From Fibrobacterota bacterium (lineage in GTDB: Bacteria; Fibrobacterota; Chitinivibrionia; Chitinivibrionales; Chitinispirillaceae), in contig JAEYNR010000048.1 of the NCBI GenBank assembly GCA_023412475.1, positions 1 to 64,000 on the forward strand: DNA of 64,000 nucleotides, read 5' to 3'. Positions within the stretch are counted from its first letter, which is position 1. Each line of letters starts with the position of its first letter. The translations under genes were made by a program, and so were the position numbers. Of this stretch, positions 52,079 to 61,066 are shown in pieces. The notes below the pieces were generated by a model. The model was not told the DNA's origin, did no database searches, and worked only from the letters and a program-made list of their open reading frames with translations.

Positions 52079-55000
52079 TTATTTCTTCTCGGATAATAAA
52101 CTTTGTATTCCCTGAAGAGGAATAACCACCCATTCAGGCCTGTTATTGATCTCGTAACCTAACTCATATACAGCCTTTTCTAAAAGAAATATTTGCAGCA
52201 ACGTGGTTATCTGCTCCTGATCACGCGGAATAAACGAAGCGTCACCGGCTTCCATCAGATAAGAGTTCAGAAAAACGCCACTGATATAGCTGTAGAGTGG
52301 AATTATCCAGCTCTCCAGCTGCGGGATATCTGCGTCACGGAACGTCGGATTCAAAAAAAGAGTGCCGTAGGTGGCATAGTGAAATGAGCGGATCATTCCG
52401 GCAACATCTTTAAAAGGTGATCGCTTCAGTTTCCTCTCACTTATCGGACGTGCTGGCTCTCCCTCAAAATCCATGATGACAAAATCTTTACCAGTGTAAA
52501 GCAGTTGTCCCAAATGATAATCACCATGAATTCTTATTTTGGTGGAGGTGATTTTGCGCTGCACGATTTTTCTCATAGTTTCCAGAATTTTCTTTTTATT
52601 TCCCAGCACACTTTGAACTAATGGCTGGTAATTTTCCGGTATTGCCTGAAGATGTTTATCCAGCGATTGAAAGGTCCGCTGCACAAGCCCCTGCATAGAC
52701 TGATAAAGTGAGCGCTGGTAGAGCTGAGAAAATGATTCCGTATCAAACTGAGGGTTGTTCAGAGAAAGACTTAAAGCTTTATGCATTTGTGCAGATCTTT
52801 TTCCCATTATCGAAACCATCTGCAGATAAAGCTCCCCGACTCTATCTCTGATAACAGGAGGAACATCGGCAATATCCACCATAAATAATGGAGGAAAAGA
52901 TTGCTGCAGTTTTTCCATCCCCGCCTCATCGGCAAGAACCTGCTCAAAGAATCTGGCAACCACTCCCAGTGAGTAGCTCCAGGCATTTCCACTGTTTTCT
53001 ACATATCCCTGCAAAAGAGCCACTGTCTGGGGCTCTGTTCGTTTGAATCTATACTCTATCGCCCCTGCAAAGGGCGGAATATTATTAAACTGAACCTCAT
53101 CTGAGAGAAACTGCAAAATCTCCAGCTCAGGATTAGGCCCCTCTTCAAGCTTGCGATACAACTTCAGAAATAGAGCTTCACCAAAGACTATAGAAGTGTT
53201 GCTCTGCTCAACTTTCAAAGGATGGCTGACCAGTACCTCAGGAAGAGTCTCTACAATTGATTTCAAATTTCTGCCAGCAATCCCTGCCAGCTCTCCATTA
53301 ATTCCCTTTACCCTTTTTCTTCCATTAATTATGGAAAAAAGCAGATTACGCAACGTTTCATTATACATTCCATCGTAAAGAACACCTTCCTGCTCATCGA
53401 TCACCAGTTCAGCAATTACCGCCAGAGGATATTGTTCAGACAATCCACCGGAAGTAATCTTATTTTCAAATGAGACCGGTACCAGGTAATTTTCCTCTGC
53501 CCCCTCGGTAAATGCCACCCTCACAATCAAAAGATGTGAACCGGTGACATCATTATTAAGTCTGAAATCCTCGATTATACTGGTTTTTCTGATCTTTCTG
53601 CTCTTTGATGCAAACCAGCGGCTCTGCATGAGATATCGCGCCAAAAGCTTCTCTTCCAGAACTTGACGCGCTTTACCTGTAAAAATGGATTCCCAATTGT
53701 TCTTTAGTTTCATAGCCGGTATCCGCTCCTCAACGATCCCGATTTCCTCTTTGTTTTTTCCCAGTAAAAGCCAGTAAAAATCGTATGGTCCGAATGTCAG
53801 CATGTAAGGGGTTTCTTTCACAATAGGAAAAATGGATTTTCCAAACATCTCTTCTGGAATAAGTCCACTATACTGAGGCATATCAATATGAACCATCTGA
53901 CTATAACGGGATAAATTAACTGCCACCAGTATGATTTCATCTTCGTAGTAACGGCAAAAAGCCAGTATTTTAGGGTTATCACATGCCAATATATCCAGGT
54001 CTCCCCTGGAAAAAGCCCGATATCTTCTTCGCATTGCAATAATGCTGCGCATCCACCACAGAAGAGAAGAGAAACTCCCGATTTGGTTGCGCACATTTAC
54101 CGTTTCGTAATGATACTCAGAATCAATAATAACCGGAAGAAAAAGCCGTTGCGGGTTCGCATCAGAGAAGCCGGCATTACGATCGGGTGCCCATTGCATA
54201 GGAGTTCTGACCCCGTTACGGTCCCCCAGATAAAAATTATCCCCCATTCCTATCTCATCGCCATAGTAAACAATGGGGGTTCCAGGCAAAGAGAAAAGAA
54301 GAATGTTCATGAGCTCGATTTTACGCCGGTCATTGGAGAGAAGAGGAGCCAGTCTTCTTCTTATGCCCAGATTGATCTTGGCGCGGGTATCCCTGGCATA
54401 GACTCTATACATATAATCCCGCTCCTCGTCAGTCACCATTTCAAGAGTCAATTCATCATGGTTTCTCAGAAACGTTGCCCATTGACAGTTTTGTGGTATA
54501 GTGGGAGAAGATTTCAAAATATCTATTATAGGGAAACTGTCCTCCATCTGGATTGCCATAAACATACGTGGCATTAACGGGAAATGAAATGCCATATGAC
54601 ACTCATCACCATCTCCAAAATATGCAACCGCATCCTCAGGCCACTGATTCGCCTCGGCTAAAAGCATTTTGTTGCGAAAACGAGAATCCACATGTGCCCT
54701 CAGCTTACGCAAAAACATGTGAGTTTCTGGCAGATTTTCACAATTGGTCCCCTCCTTTTCGAAAAGATAAGGAACCGCATCCAGCCTTAAACCATCAACA
54801 CCCATAGAAAACCAGAAATCAATAGCCCTGAATAATGCTTTCTCAACCACCGGATTTTCGAAATTAAGATCAGGCTGATGCGAATAAAACCGGTGCCAAT
54901 AATATGCCTTGCCCACCGGGTCCCAACTCCAGTTAGAAGACTCAAAATCTTTAAATATGATTCTAGCCTCCCTATATTTATCAGGATGGTCACTCCACAC

Positions 55001-55429
55001 ATACATGTCTCTTAAACGAGTGCCGCTTCTGGCCCTGCGCGATCGCTGAAACCAGATATGCTCCGAGGAAGTGTGATTCAGGACCAGCTCCACAATTACT
55101 CTTATTCCCCTTTTGTGAGCAGCCCTCAAAAGCTCCCGAAAATCACGCAGAGTTCCATAGTCTTCATTTACATTGAGATAATCGGAGATATCGTACCCAT
55201 CATCTTTAAGTGGTGATGGGTAAAAGGGTAAAAGCCAGATTGCCGTAACCCCCAAGCCTTGCAGATAATCAATTTTCTCTATGAGGCCTTTAAAATCACC
55301 GATACCATCGCCGTTATTGTCCCGGTAGGCCCGCACATGAACCTCATAGATAATTGCATCCTTATACCAAAGGTAATCCTCTTCAACGTAAGCTTCACCC
55401 GGAGCATAAATTTTTCTTTCACCGCTCAT
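52079..55429 (-). CDS. treS: Trehalose synthase - maltokinase fusion (TreS-Pep2/Mak)
   Basis: 1116 residues. The N-terminal about 560 are the GH13 trehalose synthase: 'DVVLNH'-type 'ELVLNHTSSEHIWF', nucleophile Asp in 'DGLRLDAVPYLFE', Glu in 'LLAEANQWPEDAV', Asp in 'FLRNHDELTLEMV'. It converts trehalose and maltose into one another. The C-terminal about 500 are a maltokinase of the phosphotransferase fold with 'IRIHGDYHLGQLLYTG' and 'FVIMDFEGEPARP' (catalytic and Mg-binding Asp). The kinase makes maltose-1-phosphate, the GlgE substrate. Fusion is a common arrangement. It lies 27 bases downstream of glgE. Confidence 0.96.
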   Translation of the reverse strand: MSGERKIYAPGEAYVEEDYLWYKDAIIYEVHVRAYRDNNGDGIGDFKGLIEKIDYLQGLGVTAIWLLPFYPSPLKDDGYDISDYLNVNEDYGTLRDFRELLRAAHKRGIRVIVELVLNHTSSEHIWFQRSRRARSGTRLRDMYVWSDHPDKYREARIIFKDFESSNWSWDPVGKAYYWHRFYSHQPDLNFENPVVEKALFRAIDFWFSMGVDGLRLDAVPYLFEKEGTNCENLPETHMFLRKLRAHVDSRFRNKMLLAEANQWPEDAVAYFGDGDECHMAFHFPLMPRMFMAIQMEDSFPIIDILKSSPTIPQNCQWATFLRNHDELTLEMVTDEERDYMYRVYARDTRAKINLGIRRRLAPLLSNDRRKIELMNILLFSLPGTPIVYYGDEIGMGDNFYLGDRNGVRTPMQWAPDRNAGFSDANPQRLFLPVIIDSEYHYETVNVRNQIGSFSSLLWWMRSIIAMRRRYRAFSRGDLDILACDNPKILAFCRYYEDEIILVAVNLSRYSQMVHIDMPQYSGLIPEEMFGKSIFPIVKETPYMLTFGPYDFYWLLLGKNKEEIGIVEERIPAMKLKNNWESIFTGKARQVLEEKLLARYLMQSRWFASKSRKIRKTSIIEDFRLNNDVTGSHLLIVRVAFTEGAEENYLVPVSFENKITSGGLSEQYPLAVIAELVIDEQEGVLYDGMYNETLRNLLFSIINGRKRVKGINGELAGIAGRNLKSIVETLPEVLVSHPLKVEQSNTSIVFGEALFLKLYRKLEEGPNPELEILQFLSDEVQFNNIPPFAGAIEYRFKRTEPQTVALLQGYVENSGNAWSYSLGVVARFFEQVLADEAGMEKLQQSFPPLFMVDIADVPPVIRDRVGELYLQMVSIMGKRSAQMHKALSLSLNNPQFDTESFSQLYQRSLYQSMQGLVQRTFQSLDKHLQAIPENYQPLVQSVLGNKKKILETMRKIVQRKITSTKIRIHGDYHLGQLLYTGKDFVIMDFEGEPARPISERKLKRSPFKDVAGMIRSFHYATYGTLFLNPTFRDADIPQLESWIIPLYSYISGVFLNSYLMEAGDASFIPRDQEQITTLLQIFLLEKAVYELGYEINNRPEWVVIPLQGIQSLLSEKK

Positions 55430-55456
55430 GATCTGATGATTCCCCTGGTAATTAAA

Positions 55457-57439
55457 TCAATAGTAATCAAAAGAACTCTCTTTATTAAACTGTTTATGCA
55501 GGTTAAAGACGAATGCAGGTGCCCTCAATGGATCTACAGTGATAAAATTCTGGGCTCCGCTCCAGATAAAACGCTCTTCACCAAGTTGATCCTGCAACAG
55601 ATAAGACTCTTCTGAGCCTATACCTAAAGCTTTCAGAGGGAAATGGACTTTCCCGGTCTGAGGGTTAAACGGATCTATATTTACAATTACCGCAACAACA
55701 TTGGACAGATCTGCGGTAGCCTTTACATAGAAGAGCAAATAATCATTATCCACCGGGTAAAATTGTGTATTTCTGAAATCCTGAAGTGCTGGGTTATTTT
55801 GACGGATACTATTGAGAGCCGTTATCATTTTTCGAAGTTTCTCCCCCTTAGTCCAATCCCAGTGCTTAATCTCATATTTCTCAGAATTCAGAAACTCCTC
55901 CCTCCCTGAGGGTGCTTCATTAACAGCCAATTCAAATGAGGGGCCATAAATTCCATAACTTGATGACAGAGTGGCCGCCAGCACTAACCGCACCGCAAAT
56001 GCACGCTCATCACCAAACTGAAGATACTGGGGGAGAATATCGGGAGTGGTTGGCCAGAGGTTTGGACGAAAATATTCGGATTTTTCGCTATGGGAAAGCT
56101 CTTCAAAATACTCGATAAGCTCCTGTTTGGTATTTCGCCAGGTGAAATAGGTATAGGATTGGGAAAATCCAAGCTTTGCCAGCCTATGCATTACTTTAGG
56201 CCGGGTAAAAGCTTCTGAGAGAAAAATGACATCAGGGTATCTTTCACGCACTTCTGCAATAAGCCATTGCCAAAAACCGAAAGGCTTTGTATGAGGATTG
56301 TCTACCCGAAAAATCCGGATTCCCTTTTCCAACCAGAAAAACACTACAGATTTGAGTTCGTCCCAAAGCTCCCTCCATGCATCTGTTTCAAAATCAAACG
56401 GTATTATATCCTGATATTTTTTAGGAGGGTTCTCTGCATATTGAATAGTACCGTCGGGACGGGTTTTGAACCATTCCGGGTTTGATTTGACATACGGATG
56501 ATCAGGAGAGCACTGAAATGCCAAATCCATTGCTATTTCTATACCGTAGGAGGTCGCGGCATTTATCAGATCAATAAAATCTTCGACAGTACCCAATGAA
56601 GGCTCTATCGACTTGTGCCCTCCATATTCAGAACCGATGGCCCAGGGACTTCCCGGATCCCCCTCACTTGTTTCAAGTGAATTATTTTTTCCTTTGCGGT
56701 TAATTAAGCCGATCGGGTGAACCGGAGGAAGATACAGCACATCAAAGCCCATCTCGGAAATTAAAGGTAAACGCTTTTCGCAATCTCTTAAAGTGCCACT
56801 CACTCCTTCGCGAGCGCTGCAAGATCTGGGAAAGACCTCATACCAGCTACTGTAAAGTGCTCTTTTCCTTTCTACAATGACCTGGTATTGAACAGGGGAA
56901 GTCCGAGCCAGACTCCGATCCGGATAGGCTCTAAGAAGTGCAGTAACCTCTTTATCGGTAGCTAAAAGAACTGCTTTGGCCAGATCAGTCCCCAACACTA
57001 TAGTCTGCGCTCTGGCTTGCAAAGATTCTGAAAGCGAAGAGGGTACTCTGCCTGAAGCTTCCTTCAGAAATTGTTCACCAATCTGTAACTCTACAGAGAT
57101 GTCCTGAGAAGCACTGAATTTTTTTACCAGGTTATGCTGCCAGGACTGGAAATGATCCACCCAGGCCCTTACCGTATAACAGTAGATTCCCGCCTCTGCC
57201 AGATGAAAACTACTCTCCCAACGATCATTATTCACCAGATGCATCGGGGAGCTGCTCCAATCATTTTCAGTGCTCTTTTTGTAAAGCACCTCGGCTCCGA
57301 TCGAATCATGACTGTCACACAGAAGATCTGCCGATACCTTAAGCATCTCCCCCTCTATCCGTTTTACCGCAAAACCTCCATCAACCGAAGGCTTTATATT
57401 TTCAATCTCAACCCGCTTTCTCCCATCCTGCTCCAACAT
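55457..57439 (-). CDS. glgE: Alpha-1,4-glucan:maltose-1-phosphate maltosyltransferase
   Basis: 660 residues, full family length. N-terminal dimerisation and beta domains (1-205) precede the GH13_3 barrel opening with 'YSSWYEVFPRS'. Catalytic motifs: nucleophile Asp in 'IFRVDNPHTKPFGFW', acid/base Glu in 'IFLSEAFTRP', and 'GYGPSFEL'-like 'YGIYGPSFELAVNEA' typical of GlgE. It adds maltosyl units from maltose-1-phosphate to growing alpha-glucan in the cytoplasm. First gene of an operon with treS-maltokinase and treZ. A 307-base divergent region separates it from a radical SAM gene. Confidence 0.96.
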   Translation of the reverse strand: MLEQDGRKRVEIENIKPSVDGGFAVKRIEGEMLKVSADLLCDSHDSIGAEVLYKKSTENDWSSSPMHLVNNDRWESSFHLAEAGIYCYTVRAWVDHFQSWQHNLVKKFSASQDISVELQIGEQFLKEASGRVPSSLSESLQARAQTIVLGTDLAKAVLLATDKEVTALLRAYPDRSLARTSPVQYQVIVERKRALYSSWYEVFPRSCSAREGVSGTLRDCEKRLPLISEMGFDVLYLPPVHPIGLINRKGKNNSLETSEGDPGSPWAIGSEYGGHKSIEPSLGTVEDFIDLINAATSYGIEIAMDLAFQCSPDHPYVKSNPEWFKTRPDGTIQYAENPPKKYQDIIPFDFETDAWRELWDELKSVVFFWLEKGIRIFRVDNPHTKPFGFWQWLIAEVRERYPDVIFLSEAFTRPKVMHRLAKLGFSQSYTYFTWRNTKQELIEYFEELSHSEKSEYFRPNLWPTTPDILPQYLQFGDERAFAVRLVLAATLSSSYGIYGPSFELAVNEAPSGREEFLNSEKYEIKHWDWTKGEKLRKMITALNSIRQNNPALQDFRNTQFYPVDNDYLLFYVKATADLSNVVAVIVNIDPFNPQTGKVHFPLKALGIGSEESYLLQDQLGEERFIWSGAQNFITVDPLRAPAFVFNLHKQFNKESSFDYY

Positions 57440-57746
57440 AGAAGACTCTCAAATAATAGGGTGAATAACTAAACTGTCCCTTCAACGGAGAGCAGCGCAA
57501 GTCCTGTTCCAACCCCTTTTATTCCGGCAATTATTGCTCAGTTTTCTAATCGGAAGGAAATTCTTAAACAAATTCCAAACAGGAATAAGAGAGTTTCAAC
57601 GTAGCTAAAGTCTATAATTAAGTTCTTTTTCCAATTTCCTGTTCTTGTTTCGTATTTCGTATTTCCAATTTCGTGCTTTATAAAAAAGATGGTACAAAGA
57701 TTGCGAAGTTCTTCTATACTATAATCGTAAAAACGGAGAATGACAA
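57440..57746. other. Divergent promoter region containing one copy of a dispersed repeat
   Basis: 307 bases. At 57593-57680 there is a repeat also present at 63368-63450 (separate entry). A TATAAT -10-like hexamer lies at 57720-57725, 22 bases before the radical SAM ATG, without a good -35 at the usual distance. Confidence 0.5.
57593..57680 (+). repeat. Dispersed about 85-base repeat, copy 1
   Basis: Shares GTTTCA-CGTAGCT-AAGTCTAT, AGTTCTTTTTCC and AATTTCGTGCTT with copy 2 at 63368-63450, at about 75-80% identity over its length by eye. Both copies lie upstream of a plus-strand gene. Confidence 0.7.
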
Positions 57747-59105
57747 ATGAAAGAAGTACTCTTTGTTGAGCCAATGGGCGCACCCCATAACATATTTGCC
57801 AAATTTATGAACATCCCCCTGCTTGGCACAATTCAACTGGCTACTATGGCCAAAAAAGAAGGCTACCGGGTGTCTATCCTCAATGAGAATATCCTCAAAC
57901 GTCATGTCTACCCCACAGAATTGCAAAATGCCGACATTCTCTGCCTTAGTTGCATTACCGCTACAATCGAAAAAGGAAAACAAATCGCCAAAGTCTATCA
58001 TCAAATCCGCAAACAAACCGGCCTTCCTTCACACGCAGTCATTGGTGGAATACACGCTTCCATGCTGCCCTCCGATCCGGGACCAGATTTTAACCAGGTA
58101 GTCACCGGTGAAGCAGAATCGGTGTTTTTATCTGTACTCAATGGGCAAAACAGAGATTCCCTGATAAAAGGAACCCCCCTCAATGATCTGGATTCCATCC
58201 CTTTAGCCGATTTCTCATTATTAAAAAACCACGAGAAAATGACCATCTGGCCTATAATGACTTCCCGGGGATGTCCCTACCACTGCAACTTCTGTTCTGT
58301 AACTAAAATGTTTGGAAGAAATTACCGCATTCAAAGCATTCAAAGAGTAATAGATGAGATTTCACGGTTGAAAAAAAAGTGGATCTTCTTTGTAGATGAC
58401 AACTTCGCCGCTATCCCTTCCAGAACACATGCGCTTCTGGACCAGATTATAAAATACCGGTTTAACCAATACTGGAGTGCACAGGTCAGAGCCGATGCAG
58501 CTAAGGACATTCAACTGGTAAAAAAAATGTATCGCGCAGGTTGTAGAATCGTCTTCATCGGACTTGAATCCATAAATCAAGCCAGTCTGGAAAATATGAA
58601 AAAAAAACAAAATACCAATGATATTATACAAAGCATAAAAACTTTTCAGAATAATGGAATCCAGGTTCATGGGATGTTTATGCTGGGCAACGATCCGGAT
58701 AATAAAGAGATTTTCTTCTCAACTCCAAAATTCTGCAAACAAAATGCGCTCAGCTATGCTCAATACAGTATTCTAACCCCTCTTCCCGGAACCGATGTCT
58801 ATGAGGAGTTTGAGCGGGAGGGAAGATTGTTGCACAAAAACTGGAGCTACTATGATGGATTACATGTGGTATTCAAACCCCGTAACATGTCTCCCGTAGA
58901 ACTTCAACAAGGAATGCTTAACTGTTTTAAGTCCTTTTACTCCTATCCAAATGCCATCAACGACCTTATAAATAACCTTAAAAATCATTCCCTTTTCACC
59001 TTTCAATCCTTCTATCCCTTTTTTATGAAATTCTTAGGCAAAGCAGTAATAAGACGATGGCTTAAGGCTAACAGCGACTATCTGCATTATCTTAACAGAT
59101 TATAA
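57747..59105 (+). CDS. Radical SAM protein with cobalamin-binding-like N-terminal domain
   Basis: 452 residues. Residues 1-150 form a Rossmann-like domain of the B12-binding type that precedes many radical SAM proteins ('NIPLLGTIQLATMAKKEGYRV', 'AVIGGIHASMLPSD', 'VVTGEAESVF'); the classic DxHxxG B12 ligand is not obvious. The radical SAM core follows with Cys176, Cys180 and Cys183 in 'SRGCPYHCNFCSV' (CxxxCxxC), then 'WIFFVDDNFA', 'FIGLESINQASLENMKKKQN' and 'TPLPGTDVYEEF'. Relatives are methyltransferases or cyclases for lipids and natural products. An acyl carrier protein gene follows, suggesting an acyl or polyketide-like substrate. Confidence 0.85.
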   Translation: MKEVLFVEPMGAPHNIFAKFMNIPLLGTIQLATMAKKEGYRVSILNENILKRHVYPTELQNADILCLSCITATIEKGKQIAKVYHQIRKQTGLPSHAVIGGIHASMLPSDPGPDFNQVVTGEAESVFLSVLNGQNRDSLIKGTPLNDLDSIPLADFSLLKNHEKMTIWPIMTSRGCPYHCNFCSVTKMFGRNYRIQSIQRVIDEISRLKKKWIFFVDDNFAAIPSRTHALLDQIIKYRFNQYWSAQVRADAAKDIQLVKKMYRAGCRIVFIGLESINQASLENMKKKQNTNDIIQSIKTFQNNGIQVHGMFMLGNDPDNKEIFFSTPKFCKQNALSYAQYSILTPLPGTDVYEEFEREGRLLHKNWSYYDGLHVVFKPRNMSPVELQQGMLNCFKSFYSYPNAINDLINNLKNHSLFTFQSFYPFFMKFLGKAVIRRWLKANSDYLHYLNRL

Positions 59106-59182
59106 TTGTAGAAACGGGCATGCTCTTTGATGAAATATCTTAGTAAGACCTTGTTTTTTAACTTACAGCAAAAGAGGAATTT

Positions 59183-59452
59183 ATGTCTGATCTCAGTGTC
59201 AATCTGGAATCATCCATAAAAGATTTTATCAACAAAAACTTTCTAATGAATTCCGCTTCAGTGAACTTCTCAAACACCGATTCTTTCATGGAAAAAGGGA
59301 TTATCGATTCCACCGGTATTCTGGAACTGGTAAACTTCATACAGCATTCTTTCCAGATCGAGGTTAAAGATGATGAGCTGATACCGGAAAATCTTGATTC
59401 GGTGAAAAACGTCTGTTCTTACATCGAAAGGAAACGGATCCGAGGATCATAG
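59183..59452 (+). CDS. Stand-alone acyl carrier protein
   Basis: 89 residues, small and acidic with the four-helix ACP pattern. The phosphopantetheine site is Ser43 in 'EKGIIDSTGILELVNFI' (a DSTG instead of the housekeeping DSLD, common in specialised ACPs). It lies 77 bases behind the radical SAM gene. The dedicated ACP suggests that its partner acts on a carrier-bound acyl group, but no synthase or thioesterase is adjacent. Confidence 0.85.
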   Translation: MSDLSVNLESSIKDFINKNFLMNSASVNFSNTDSFMEKGIIDSTGILELVNFIQHSFQIEVKDDELIPENLDSVKNVCSYIERKRIRGS

Positions 59453-59458
59453 ATCCGT

Positions 59459-59512
59459 AGACGTCCGGCTGGGCGTTCTGTACATGCGGCCGGGCAGCGG
59501 CCGGGCGTCTCT
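59459..59512. repeat. REP-like GC-rich repeats
   Basis: AGACGTCCGGCTGGGCGTTCT (59459-59479, one base more than a perfect palindrome arm pair) and a direct duplication GCGGCCGGGC-A-GCGGCCGGGC followed by GTCTCTA (59486-59513) resemble the palindrome at 31194. An 11-base C-run (59543-59553) lies just after. All are in the space between convergent acp and mlaD. Confidence 0.65.
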
Positions 59513-59665
59513 AAACACATCTCAGGTTAAGGTCAGATTTAGCCCCCCCCCCCAGAGGGGCAACGCAAGCTACGGACACGATAGGACGGACCCTATAAGA
59601 CAAGTTGTATGTAGGACAGATACGAGGGATACCACAGAATAATACCAAGGCCTCCGCAAATAAGC

Positions 59666-60298
59666 CTAAAATATCTCCACCTTAAAAAAGTCCTTGGGAT
59701 TTTTCCTGATCTCCTCAATCAATGCACGAATATTATTCATAGTCCCTTTTATATCGGCGGCTAATGTTGAATCATTTATTAATGCTCCGGCAGTTCCATC
59801 TCCATGATTGATCCGGTTTATGAGCACAGAAATCTGCTCAATTGTTCTACTTAGATTCTCATCCATTGTTTTAAGCGGATCAACCAGACTGCCCCTTATT
59901 TTCTTTTTCACATCAACCGGTCCCTTGTCTTTAGTTCCCCTGACAAGCTCCACATACTTACTGCCAAGCAGCCCCACCGCTTTCACCTCAGCGTAGGCAT
60001 CCTCATATAGAAACGGCTGGTATTTTTTGTCGATCTCTACCACCACTACCTGGCTTTTCGATAATACATCGATTCTGCTTACTTTACCCACAGTAACCCC
60101 CTGAAGCCATACTGGGGCACCGACTTTTAAACCTCCCACATCGGAGATGGTGATAAAGAGAGAGAAGTGCTGGCGAAAGATAGAAGTGACCAGCCCGGAA
60201 AAGAAGATGGTAAAAACCACCAGCACTATAACCACAGTAATAAAAACAGCCAGCTTCAACTCAGACCAGGAAAGTATATGACGTGTAGGCTCTTTCAT
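59666..60298 (-). CDS. mlaD: MCE-domain lipid-transport protein (MlaD-like)
   Basis: 210 residues. One N-terminal membrane helix (about 13-33) anchors a periplasmic MCE domain: 'FITISDVGGLKVGAPVWLQGVTVGKVSRI' and 'EVKAVGLLGSKYVELVRGT'. The rest (150-210) is a helical tail that could form the hexamer's central channel. With MlaE and MlaF it makes the phospholipid transporter of the inner membrane that maintains outer-membrane asymmetry. mlaB and mlaC are not next to it. Confidence 0.92.
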   Translation of the reverse strand: MKEPTRHILSWSELKLAVFITVVIVLVVFTIFFSGLVTSIFRQHFSLFITISDVGGLKVGAPVWLQGVTVGKVSRIDVLSKSQVVVVEIDKKYQPFLYEDAYAEVKAVGLLGSKYVELVRGTKDKGPVDVKKKIRGSLVDPLKTMDENLSRTIEQISVLINRINHGDGTAGALINDSTLAADIKGTMNNIRALIEEIRKNPKDFFKVEIF

Positions 60299-60315
60299 AA
60301 GTTTGCGACTTTCAT

Positions 60316-61065
60316 TTATAATTTGTTTAGAAGATAGCGATAAGGATTTAAAAACTGCAGAAGCTGAGGGACCTGTGAGTGCAGGAAAGCATCTCTGCCA
60401 CCATCAAAAAGGATCTGCCCATCTTTGAGGAACATGAATCTGGATGCCAGCGAAAGAGCATCAAAGATCTCATGGGTAACAATGATAAAGCCCTTGCCAC
60501 CTTTGGCAGCCTCAGAGATCAGGTTGCGGATAATTCCTGCATTAACTGGATCAAGGCCGCTTGTGGGCTCATCATAGAGATTCATCAAGGCCCCGGAGAC
60601 TGCCAGTGATCTGGCAATCGCCACTCTGCGTTTCATTCCGCCACTGAGCTGCTCGGGCATCAAATCTGCTTCTGTCTCCAGATCAACAGTTTTTAAAAGC
60701 ATTCTGACCTGTTCCTCTATCTGTGAAAAACTGTATCGGGCATGTTCCCTGAAATAAAATGCCACATTTTCCCTTACCGAAAGAGAATCAAACAGAGCCC
60801 CTTCCTGAAACACAATACTGAACTTAAGCCGCACTGTATCCAGTTTACTTTCCCTTAAAGATGCCAGATCAACTCCATCGAAAAGCACCTGCCCGCTATC
60901 TGCAACCAAAAGACCCAGAATCAGTTTTAAGATTGTGGTTTTCCCTGAGCCACTCGGTCCCAGAATTGCAACCTTTTCATCTGTATTAATATTAAAGTTA
61001 GCTCCCTTAATAACCGGGCGGGCTTCATGCCAAAACCAGACATCCTTAAAAGTAATCATCATCAT
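60316..61065 (-). CDS. mlaF: Phospholipid ABC transporter ATPase (MlaF-like)
   Basis: 249 residues. Walker A 'ILGPSGSGKTTILKLILG', signature 'LSGGMKRRVAIARSLA', Walker B 'LMNLYDEPTSGLDPV' and switch His in 'FIIVTHEIFDA'. The 'GGMKRR' signature is that of MlaF/Ttg2A. Three Met codons begin the frame (61065, 61062, 61059); the AGGA site best serves the third. The mlaE stop is 1 base upstream, so the two are translated together. Confidence 0.93.
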   Translation of the reverse strand: MMMITFKDVWFWHEARPVIKGANFNINTDEKVAILGPSGSGKTTILKLILGLLVADSGQVLFDGVDLASLRESKLDTVRLKFSIVFQEGALFDSLSVRENVAFYFREHARYSFSQIEEQVRMLLKTVDLETEADLMPEQLSGGMKRRVAIARSLAVSGALMNLYDEPTSGLDPVNAGIIRNLISEAAKGGKGFIIVTHEIFDALSLASRFMFLKDGQILFDGGRDAFLHSQVPQLLQFLNPYRYLLNKL

Positions 61066-61066
61066 C

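Noticed and set aside
59543..59553. 11-base C-run as a phase-variable switch
   Set aside because: It lies between two convergent genes, outside any reading frame and away from a promoter, so length changes would have no clear effect.
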